Positions 56,963 through 64,000 of a stretch of 64,000 bases of DNA are shown piece after piece. The translations under genes and the position numbers were made by a program. The notes beneath the pieces are model-generated. The model saw nothing but the letters and a program-made list of their open reading frames with translations, did no database searches and was not told the DNA's origin. The DNA is from a virus: the IMG/VR virus record IMGVR_UViG_3300032897_000002, positions 17,533 through 81,532 of that record. One strand, written 5' to 3'. The first letter of the stretch is position 1, and the number at the start of each line of letters is the position of its first letter.

Positions 56963-57595
56963 TCACACCCGGAACGGACCGAGGTGCGCGTGCGTTTCGT
57001 GTTCGCAGTGATCATTGATCTTCTTGATCGTGTCCGCGTCCAATCCCGAATTGGCAATGGCTGCTTCAAAGGTGGTCTTGGTCTTGACCGCTTGGAGCTT
57101 CATGCCAACATCAAGGGCCTTAGCTGGTTCCGCATTGTGGGCAGTAAATTGAGCCTTGGCTGCGGCGGCTTGTGGCAGCACGTTCTTAGCGAGATACGAC
57201 AGCACGTCGCCTGACGCTGCGAGTACGGCCGCGATGACCGCCTTCACAACCGGGTTGCCGATATTCGCCGCTGTCTCGACATCGGGCAACGCGGCCTGGA
57301 TGTCCGCGATAACGCCTTGCACCGCTGTCAGCGTTCCATTCGTGGCGTTGGTCGTGTAGTCCTGCACGGCAGTCTTGAGATCATTCCAGAGGCTCTGAAC
57401 CTTTGACACCGCTCCCGTAATCGCTGACACCTGCGCTGGCGACAAGACGCTACCAAGCGCGGCCAGGGCGATTCCCACCGCACCGAGCGCCACGTTCCCT
57501 ATCGTCCAGAGCGACATAAAGCCGGCGCACGCGGTCATGGAGAGAGCAAAGCAGCAAATCGAAAGTAACAGCAAAATCTGAGGCTTAAATTTCAT
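56963..57595 (-). CDS. Putative lipoprotein
   Basis: 210 residues from ATG 57595. N-terminus MKFKPQILLLLSICCFALSMTACAG has a lipobox (MTAC), so it should be lipidated. The rest is alanine- and valine-rich helix (ITGAVSKVQSLWNDLKTAVQ; VKAVIAAVLAASG). Phage lipoproteins in lysis regions can be spanin-like or exclusion proteins; undetermined here. Confidence 0.7.
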   Translation of the reverse strand: MKFKPQILLLLSICCFALSMTACAGFMSLWTIGNVALGAVGIALAALGSVLSPAQVSAITGAVSKVQSLWNDLKTAVQDYTTNATNGTLTAVQGVIADIQAALPDVETAANIGNPVVKAVIAAVLAASGDVLSYLAKNVLPQAAAAKAQFTAHNAEPAKALDVGMKLQAVKTKTTFEAAIANSGLDADTIKKINDHCEHETHAHLGPFRV

Positions 57596-57677
57596 CGAGG
57601 TCTCCTTTAATTGAGGGGCGCTCAGGGAAGCGCCCCGCTCATCTTGTCGAGGAAAGTACACTTCAAGCATTTGGCAA

Positions 57678-57706
57678 AGCCTAACGCCCCAAGATGCGGG
57701 TGTCAA
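57678..57706 (-). promoter_or_regulatory. Promoter matching the Y-RNA operon promoter
   Basis: TTGACA (57706-57701), 17-nt spacer, TAGGCT (57683-57678), the same hexamers as at 5893-5921. Drives the lipoprotein gene and downstream genes. Confidence 0.75.
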
Positions 57707-58029
57707 GGAGTTTTTGCCGGAGGCGCGGCGGGCGCGTAGGCTGTTTTAAAAATCAACTTCTGCGACCAGTAATAACCAATCCAATGGTAAAGGAAGCTGA
57801 CCACGTTGGCCACGGTCACACCGGCCCAGGTGATCGTGAGAGAGCCCTGCTGCACACTCCCCGTATGGCTCGCCCCGAACACGACGCCGGCCGCCGCGAA
57901 TGCCGCGATGACAGCCGATACGGCTTTGTTGATTTTCCCGGTCTCCGCTGTAATGAATGGCAGATATTTCGAACTCTTGGCCGCTTGGATAATCCACACC
58001 GCAACGGCATTCAGTACCAGTAAATTCAT
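57703..58029 (-). CDS. Holin-like membrane protein
   Basis: 108 residues from ATG 58029. Three hydrophobic stretches (LLVLNAVAVWIIQAA; AVSAVIAAFAAAGVVFG; VTVANVVSFLYHWIGYYW) and a short Pro/Ala-rich basic tail, the layout of small phage holins. No endolysin is identified next to it. Confidence 0.6.
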   Translation of the reverse strand: MNLLVLNAVAVWIIQAAKSSKYLPFITAETGKINKAVSAVIAAFAAAGVVFGASHTGSVQQGSLTITWAGVTVANVVSFLYHWIGYYWSQKLIFKTAYAPAAPPAKTP

Positions 58030-58055
58030 TCCCTCATTTCCCATGGGCTCTCCTT

Positions 58056-58550
58056 TCAGTCACTTTCGATTTGAGCGTGAGCCTTGGAGTAGATCGCGCT
58101 CTGATTTTGAAGAATTACGTCACACTTTCTGTCGATGGTTTCGAGCAGCTTGTTCTGTATGAGCATGTAGGGCTCCAGCGCTTCCTTGTGCCCCTGGATG
58201 ATGGCGGACTTCATTTCCGCAATCAGCACCCGAAACTCCGCCGTGGCCGGACACATCGGCGCGGGAACCTGCATAATCGTCTGCTTGCCGTTGCCGTTCT
58301 TCGGAGGGCCAATCCAGCCCATTAGTTTGAGTACCACTGCTCCCATGGTCATAACCGCCACCGCCAACAAAGTTATCACCCCAAGCGAATCCGTTGGGGT
58401 GGTCATGCCACCCTGCTGCGCCCGCCCCTGCAATGGCCATAGCAGCCACGCCGCCACGACCGTTAGCGAGGGTAGCCGGGGTTCGATGTCGAGTCTCCAA
58501 ATTACCCATCCCACATCCACAACCGCATCCACTGCCGCCAGTATGAGCAT
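58056..58550 (-). CDS. Membrane protein with helical tail
   Basis: 164 residues from ATG 58550. Two or three N-terminal hydrophobic stretches (VVAAWLLWPLQGRA; VITLLAVAVMTMGAVVL) then a cytoplasmic helical tail (IQNKLLETIDRKCDVILQNQ). Not recognised. Confidence 0.6.
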   Translation of the reverse strand: MLILAAVDAVVDVGWVIWRLDIEPRLPSLTVVAAWLLWPLQGRAQQGGMTTPTDSLGVITLLAVAVMTMGAVVLKLMGWIGPPKNGNGKQTIMQVPAPMCPATAEFRVLIAEMKSAIIQGHKEALEPYMLIQNKLLETIDRKCDVILQNQSAIYSKAHAQIESD

Positions 58551-58564
58551 AGGGCTCCTGCCCG

Positions 58565-61500
58565 TCACTTCCGATTTTCCGCTGTGGTCATCGTCGGCGC
58601 ACCCGGCCCGCCGATTTGGTAAATGTGAACTTCTTGGTCCTGCCAATTCGAGGACGTGTCCGTGAACGTGTGGCCCGACATGGTGATGGTCCGGCTTTCC
58701 CCGACCACGTTGACCGTGCTCCCTGACGGAATCACGTTCGTCAGCGTGAACGTGGGAGCGTAGGCCGTCCCTCCCGTGCCGTTGGAGTTTATCGACCCGC
58801 ATAGATTCGTCGCGAAGATGTAATACGAACCTCCGATGGCTTTCGTCACGAATCGCACCGGCCCGAACGGGAACAAGGTCGAGTCGGTATAGTTGCCAGC
58901 ACGGGCGGTAATCCCGCACGCGGCTGCGGGGGTCTGGCTGGTGGTGACGTTCGAGACTATCGTGCCCACCCCTGGCGGGTAGTAGCCTGCCATGCCGGTA
59001 GGCGCGGAGCTATCGAGAGTGGGGCTTTCGAGCACGTACTGCCACGAATTGATTTCCTGGCCCAACTGCACGGCGTCGAGATAGGCTTGGGTGTTGGCGT
59101 ACTGGTAATAGAAAATATCCATCGCGTCGCCATTGCCCCAATTCCACATCATGCTCCCGCACCCCAAATTGCCTGTCTCCTCGCAGCCGATGAGTTGCTT
59201 CCAAGCCGCCCGTCGCAATTCGGCATACGGGAAGCCGCGCTCCAGCGAGACCTTCTGGAATTGTTGGATGACACCGAGGTAGCTCTTGGCCCCGTAAGTG
59301 TCCCGGCCCAACACCCACGCCCCCACGTCGCTATTCTGCGGCGCCATCACACCGCCCGAAGTCCCGCTGGTCAAGCCCGTGGAATTGTTGGTGCCGTTGT
59401 AGATGGTCGCATTGCGGCTCTGGTCGCCCGCCCATACCAAGTCTGCTAACGAAGCCGACCCGCAGCAGTAGGGGTCATTACCGACGAGATCAAGCACGTT
59501 CCTCCAGATTCGGTAGGCGGTGTTGTCCACCAACACTCCCCACGAGAACATATCGTAGGAGCCGTTTTGCTGCATACCCGCTGGGCTCATCATCTGCCGC
59601 CAGACGTTTGCGGTGGACTGGGGGTGAGGCTCATCGGCGACGTAGTAGCCCTGTGCACCGGCTTTCTGGCTGCCGTCCATGACGGCCGTGTAGAGTTGCC
59701 AGAAGGAAGGGTCGGTTACCGTAGGCGAGCCGCTCTCCCAACTCGGCCGGCTGAGCAGCGTGGTATCGATGGGAGCAATCTGCTGCACCGACATCGCGGC
59801 CCCAGTCGGCACCACGTAAGTCGAGCCACCCAGCACTGGCGAGCCCACGGGAGTCTGAAGGAAGTAATTCCACGGGTTATTGGGACTGGCCGACGATGCC
59901 TGCGAGATGTAGAAGCCTGTCTGTCCAGTTCCGAGTGCGGGAAGCGTAAGCGTGGAGCCCGCCACCGCCGCGAAGCCCGGTGACGGCAGGCTCACGAGCC
60001 CTGGCGACACCGCTTGGATGATGACGTTCACCGTGGCCGTTCCGGTGCAACTTGAGGTGCAAGTGACAGCGGCAGGGGTGTTTGCGACGGTGTTCGAGGT
60101 GGGCAGAATCGGGCCATAGGCGAAGTTGAGTGACCCCTGGTTGCCGCCGCTGGTGCCGTCGCCAATCAACGTAACGCTCGTCTGGCCGCATGAGACAAAC
60201 GGAGTATTCTCGGCCCCAGAGTAGCTGTAGAAGGCATCGCCGGAAGGTGCCGTGGAATTGCTGGTGCTTGCAGCGACGTGAATTCCCCAGCCGATTTGCC
60301 GACCCTGGCAACTTGGCAAGGCCACTGTCACGTAGTTATTCGTCGCATTCGCAAACGCGCTTGACGACACCACCGCCGCGCTCGTCATGCCGCGCTGGAG
60401 CGTGTTTCCGGCCTGCCCGAGAGACGACCAGTATTTAGGTACGATTTCGACCCACGCATAATGGGTGCCGTCGTCCTTGATGTCGCCCGATCCACCTTGA
60501 CCTATCGTGACGGAGCTTGGTGAGGTCGGAATCGTGTTGGCCGAATCCTGGCCCGCTTCGTCCCACCCTGTACCGTACAGGGTGTTGGAGATTTGGAAGT
60601 GGCTGAAGCCATAGACCTGCGCGACGGTGAGCCACGGGCTTAGCTGATCGCTTCCCGGCGTCACGTTGACGGCGGGGAATAGGTTGAATGGCGACATGAG
60701 CGAATTGAAGTTGTTGATCTGGTAGTCGAGGACCGCTTGGCTTCCATTCGTCGTAATCAACATGCCGCTGTGCGTGGCGTTGCTGGTACTGAGGGGCGGT
60801 GTCGAGCCCATGCCTGCAATCAGATTTTCGTAACTCGTTGTCGCACCGAATCCCGAGTAGAGCCCCGGACTTGTTCCGGTCCTATTTTTCGCGGTCCAAC
60901 TGTCGTAGGCCCCCCAGTCGATTTGGCGCTGGGATCGGTGGACAATGGCTCCATCCGAATCAGAGTAGTTGGTGAGCGTGGCCCGAAACGCAGGAGACAC
61001 ATAGTAGAACCGGTAGTCCGGTATCGTGTACGTCACTGAGTTCACAGTTGCAGCCGTGCAGACGTAATAGGCCGTGGCAGGGGGATTCTCTGCGGCGTTC
61101 CCCAGGCCCGCAATCCATGTGGCCGCATCGAAGTTCCAATGCACCACTCCCAGGTTCCATGCCCCAAAGGTTTGAGGCAGCGTGACCGTCTGGGTGGGTG
61201 GCGTAATCGAGATCGTCTGGCGATGCCCCGTGGCGTTGGCGCAACCCGCCGCTGTATCGACGTAGAGTGCTACCGAGTAGGTACTGAAGTTGGTATCGCC
61301 CGCATTGAAAGCGGAGTAGGGCATGGCCAATTCAATGTTCCCTGCGATTTTTCCAGCAGCCGGTGAAGGACCGTAATAGGTCTGTGAGGGAACCTTGTCG
61401 CTCCACAAGTAGCCGTGGAAATTGGGATAGGTAATGTCATTTTGAAGCGGGAAATCTGCCTCGACCACAGAGGGCTCTGCAATCCAAATCGTTCCCGCTG

Positions 61501-63739
61501 TTGTGCCGGGGCTTGGGAATCGGATGTCTAACTGGAGGGTATCGCCCACGTAAAGCCGCGAGTTGAGCCAGATTTCACGATATTCCTGAATCCATCCTGA
61601 GTTTGCGGGGATAGCAATGGTGAGGCCGTTGCTTGAGGATATGTCCATCGGCGCGACCCGGCCCACGGCGGAATTCGAGAACACGCTGCCCAGTGTAATG
61701 TTCACCACTGGATCATCCATCTGGGCAGCATAGGAACTATCCGTTTTCACCCAGAATGACAACTGGAGAGTCTTTCCACCCGAGTAGGTAAGCTGCTGCG
61801 AGATGATGCCATTCACCCCCGCGCTTCCGCAAGAGGTCACCTTGAGGGACCGCCCTACCGCCGTGAGGTGATAGACGGTGTTATCGACCACGGCCCCAGA
61901 ACAGTTCGAGAGGCTCCAGGGCGCACCGGGCGCGTTGCCGGGAGTGTCGCCAGCGAAGTCGGTGTCACTCCAAAGATTCGTAGTGGTCGGCGTGCTGGGC
62001 CAGGGTGGAATGGCCGTGATGCCGCCGATGGGAAGTGGGAGCGTGGCAGGACCGTACTGGTAGGCCCCCATGTCCCACGCGCTGGACACGGGCCTAAATA
62101 CATTAGCCAAGTCATAATCCAACTGGGATACCCCAAGGCCAGTCAAGTTTGCCGCTGCCGAACGTGCTGGAGAGCTTGAACTGAGGCCGTAGGTGACCGT
62201 CAGCAAGGGATTCGACGTGATACTGTGGGCATCGGGACTAGCACCGTTGAAAAATGTCTTCGTCTTCCAATTCGTGTAAGTGACGTATCCCGTGCGGAAA
62301 TAAAACTGGTTGCTGCCAAGTCCGTAATAGGTATTGTAATCGGAGAGGGTCATGTCGGTTGCGGAACCGTTCATGTTCACCCCGATTTGGCAATTCGAGA
62401 TGTTATTTTCCCAAGTCTCACCACCGCCGCTGTTGATGATGAACGGGTAGCTTTGGCTGGACGATGAGCAGACTACGGTGTTGTTGTAGAAGGCGTTGTG
62501 CGAGCCATCGTAGACACTTCCACCCCCACTATGCGCGTCCGAGCCTGCCTGGACATAGGTAAATTGCGTGGGGGACGTGACGGTGATCTGAAACGTGCCT
62601 TGAAAGGAAGTATCGGAAGTTCCGTAGATGAAATCCCACTCACCGCTCGTCCGGTTATGGGCACTGGTAGTCGTAACTGTGACCACTCCTCCGCTTCGGC
62701 ACAGTCCCGCCGATCCGCACACGGCATTGTCGGCCGCAATCGTGGCCTTTGAGACGGCCTTGGTATACAAGTTTCCAGCCGCATAATTGTTCGTGCCCGT
62801 GGACACGCAAAGATTGTTGAACACCAGGGCTCCCGAAATCTGTTCCAACTCAAGGCACGCTGTCGCGTTGATGCCGGGATCGCCCACCATCGTATTGTTG
62901 AAAATCATGGCGCCCGTCGTAGAGGACCCGGTTTGCACCATGTAATAGTGTATGGGAGCGTCGTGGATTCCGCTCCCATCCCAGTATGTGTTGGGGGAAA
63001 GGACGTTGTTATAGACCCAGATATTGGTGGCGATGGCATTCGCCCCGCCGTCACCCACGTTGATGGCGACGGAAGAGCAGCAGGACGAATTGCTGTAGAT
63101 GCTTTCGTTCTGGGTATTGTAGCCTCCGTTGTAGGTGACGACGATGCACCACCACATGATCCCCGTGCAGGCGTTGCCGTGAATCAGGCCGTTGGTATCG
63201 TTCCAGGTCGTAATCCCGAACCCGAAGGCGTTGGCGTCCGCTGAGCCCTGAAAGCGATACCAGAGTTGCCCGATGTTCCAATTCCGGATCTCGACGTTCG
63301 TCCCGTACTCGCTGACAATCCCATCCGTCTGCTGCTGGTAGGTGAGTCCTACGCCGTTCTGTGTGGAGCTAATCGTTCCGCCGTTGCCGTCCAGGATGAT
63401 GTAGCTCTTCCCGTTCACGTTGATGGCCCCGGTGGTGGGCCAGGCATAGTTCACAAAAGAACACGGTGAGCCAGCGTCGCAGACAATCGTGATGGGATTC
63501 CCCGCGCTTCCACTTGCCTGCACGGTCAGAGCAGTTGACGTGTTGTCGGTGTAGGTAAAGGCCCCGCACAGATGGATGGTGTCGCCCGCCGTGTAGTGTC
63601 CAGCCGTGTTAAACCACGCGGCAGAATTGGCGCTGGCACAGGAGCTTCCCGCGCCTCCTCCCGCTTGGGTCACGTAGTAGGTCGCAGCGTACCCTTGCGA
63701 AACAAAAAACAAAATGGCAATGAACCAGAGGTTTTTCAT
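58565..63739 (-). CDS. Giant exported protein: beta-helix plus glycosidase-like region
   Basis: 1724 residues. Signal peptide MKNLWFIAILFFVSQGYA, then about 480 residues of parallel beta-helix-like repeats (IILDGNGGTISS, VEIRNWNIG, GLIHGNACTG, ANSNSSC-like turns) as in pectate-lyase/polysaccharide-lyase folds. The middle has a carbohydrate-binding-like block (WSDTDFAGDTPG, WSLSNCSGAVVDN). From about residue 1000 a barrel-like region has HFQISN, YYVADEPHP and MMWNWGNGDAM, similar to glycoside-hydrolase active-site blocks. Probably degrades or binds surface polysaccharide. A Sec signal is unusual for a tail spike. Confidence 0.7.
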   Translation of the reverse strand: MKNLWFIAILFFVSQGYAATYYVTQAGGGAGSSCASANSAAWFNTAGHYTAGDTIHLCGAFTYTDNTSTALTVQASGSAGNPITIVCDAGSPCSFVNYAWPTTGAINVNGKSYIILDGNGGTISSTQNGVGLTYQQQTDGIVSEYGTNVEIRNWNIGQLWYRFQGSADANAFGFGITTWNDTNGLIHGNACTGIMWWCIVVTYNGGYNTQNESIYSNSSCCSSVAINVGDGGANAIATNIWVYNNVLSPNTYWDGSGIHDAPIHYYMVQTGSSTTGAMIFNNTMVGDPGINATACLELEQISGALVFNNLCVSTGTNNYAAGNLYTKAVSKATIAADNAVCGSAGLCRSGGVVTVTTTSAHNRTSGEWDFIYGTSDTSFQGTFQITVTSPTQFTYVQAGSDAHSGGGSVYDGSHNAFYNNTVVCSSSSQSYPFIINSGGGETWENNISNCQIGVNMNGSATDMTLSDYNTYYGLGSNQFYFRTGYVTYTNWKTKTFFNGASPDAHSITSNPLLTVTYGLSSSSPARSAAANLTGLGVSQLDYDLANVFRPVSSAWDMGAYQYGPATLPLPIGGITAIPPWPSTPTTTNLWSDTDFAGDTPGNAPGAPWSLSNCSGAVVDNTVYHLTAVGRSLKVTSCGSAGVNGIISQQLTYSGGKTLQLSFWVKTDSSYAAQMDDPVVNITLGSVFSNSAVGRVAPMDISSSNGLTIAIPANSGWIQEYREIWLNSRLYVGDTLQLDIRFPSPGTTAGTIWIAEPSVVEADFPLQNDITYPNFHGYLWSDKVPSQTYYGPSPAAGKIAGNIELAMPYSAFNAGDTNFSTYSVALYVDTAAGCANATGHRQTISITPPTQTVTLPQTFGAWNLGVVHWNFDAATWIAGLGNAAENPPATAYYVCTAATVNSVTYTIPDYRFYYVSPAFRATLTNYSDSDGAIVHRSQRQIDWGAYDSWTAKNRTGTSPGLYSGFGATTSYENLIAGMGSTPPLSTSNATHSGMLITTNGSQAVLDYQINNFNSLMSPFNLFPAVNVTPGSDQLSPWLTVAQVYGFSHFQISNTLYGTGWDEAGQDSANTIPTSPSSVTIGQGGSGDIKDDGTHYAWVEIVPKYWSSLGQAGNTLQRGMTSAAVVSSSAFANATNNYVTVALPSCQGRQIGWGIHVAASTSNSTAPSGDAFYSYSGAENTPFVSCGQTSVTLIGDGTSGGNQGSLNFAYGPILPTSNTVANTPAAVTCTSSCTGTATVNVIIQAVSPGLVSLPSPGFAAVAGSTLTLPALGTGQTGFYISQASSASPNNPWNYFLQTPVGSPVLGGSTYVVPTGAAMSVQQIAPIDTTLLSRPSWESGSPTVTDPSFWQLYTAVMDGSQKAGAQGYYVADEPHPQSTANVWRQMMSPAGMQQNGSYDMFSWGVLVDNTAYRIWRNVLDLVGNDPYCCGSASLADLVWAGDQSRNATIYNGTNNSTGLTSGTSGGVMAPQNSDVGAWVLGRDTYGAKSYLGVIQQFQKVSLERGFPYAELRRAAWKQLIGCEETGNLGCGSMMWNWGNGDAMDIFYYQYANTQAYLDAVQLGQEINSWQYVLESPTLDSSAPTGMAGYYPPGVGTIVSNVTTSQTPAAACGITARAGNYTDSTLFPFGPVRFVTKAIGGSYYIFATNLCGSINSNGTGGTAYAPTFTLTNVIPSGSTVNVVGESRTITMSGHTFTDTSSNWQDQEVHIYQIGGPGAPTMTTAENRK

Positions 63740-63744
63740 GGTAG

Positions 63745-64000
63745 TTAGAAGTTAGTATACTGAATTCCGCACGTTGGTTCAGTCATTGTCCCTGCCGTAG
63801 CGCTCACGGCTATTTGCACGGCGAGGGTCGAACCTGCCGTAACGCTTAGATTGTGGCCAGCGTTGGTATCGCTGCAATAGTTGTTTCCGCCAGTCGTCAT
63901 GGTGCAAGTCAAGCTGGAGGACGTGGCTGTGGTTACCCCAAGCGCCGCCGAGACCAAGGTAACGGTGAACGTCTGTGCAGAACCGGCTGGAGCCGCAGCG
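63745..64000 (-). CDS. 3' end of a Thr/Ser-rich structural-type protein (5' end beyond window)
   Basis: Open frame from the right edge to the stop at 63745. Composition is Thr/Ser/Ala-rich and beta-like (TFTVTLVSAALGVTTATSSS; NLSVTAGSTLAVQIAVSATAG), as in tail-fibre or surface domains. Six bp separate its stop from the next gene. Confidence 0.6.
   Translation of the reverse strand, partial: AAAPAGSAQTFTVTLVSAALGVTTATSSSLTCTMTTGGNNYCSDTNAGHNLSVTAGSTLAVQIAVSATAGTMTEPTCGIQYTNF

Noticed and set aside
1-64000. CRISPR arrays
   Set aside because: No regularly spaced direct repeats were seen; the only clear tandem repeat is the hexamer tract at 38701.

Overview
The window is most simply read as part of a tailed double-stranded DNA phage genome, or a prophage or metagenomic contig of one. 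It carries adjacent terminase subunits, a portal, a putative scaffold, a candidate major capsid gene, a DnaB-type helicase, a ParB-like protein, a phage recombination module and dozens of tiny genes joined by ATGA or GTGA overlaps. Several secreted proteins have signal peptides ending in 'GQ' or 'YA', and promoters are sigma-70-like TTGACA-N17 boxes. This fits a Gram-negative host, possibly an acidobacterium; that host guess is inference only. No canonical tRNA, rRNA or CRISPR array was seen. The window cuts into a gene at each end.

Layout from left to right: an endonuclease VII gene (cut by the left edge); the capsid gene, split by a group I intron that carries a LAGLIDADG endonuclease; a Ro60 (TROVE) cassette with four Y-RNA-like noncoding RNAs and an HNH gene; a plus-strand NUMOD4-HNH endonuclease; scaffold; portal with an embedded histidine-phosphatase domain and a frame break; a second LAGLIDADG gene; then about 8 kb of small minus-strand genes. 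From 19.8 to 23.1 kb lie plus-strand islands, a structured RNA, a proteasome-like Ntn hydrolase and an IS1-like transposase. From 23.1 to 29.05 kb come further small genes, a DNA methyltransferase and the two terminase subunits. A second IS1-like transposase and a membrane protein follow on the plus strand. The 31.5-32.0 kb region carries inverted operator-like sites and leads a plus-strand run of small genes to 37.0 kb, including one LPD29-domain protein.

From 37 to 64 kb nearly everything is on the minus strand: helicase and replication-initiator-like gene, small genes, ParB-like and Gp37/Gp68 proteins, ASCH proteins, an SMC-like ATPase, a Cas4-like nuclease, a DEDD exonuclease, a putative annealing protein, a cold-shock protein, VRR-NUC and HNH nucleases, a lipoprotein, a holin-like membrane protein, and a 1724-residue exported beta-helix/glycosidase-like protein.

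The most unusual unit is at 2.7-5.9 kb. A promoter (TTGACA-N17-TAGGCT) and an upstream terminator isolate an operon of Y1-Y2-HNH-Y3-Y4-Ro60 plus two small genes, set between the scaffold and capsid genes like a moron. Each Y RNA has a 6-8 bp terminal helix, a conserved internal-loop module (UACxUG... opposite ...ACUU), and an inner domain with tRNA-like arms. In Y2 these arms form a circularly permuted tRNA with perfect T, acceptor and D stems.
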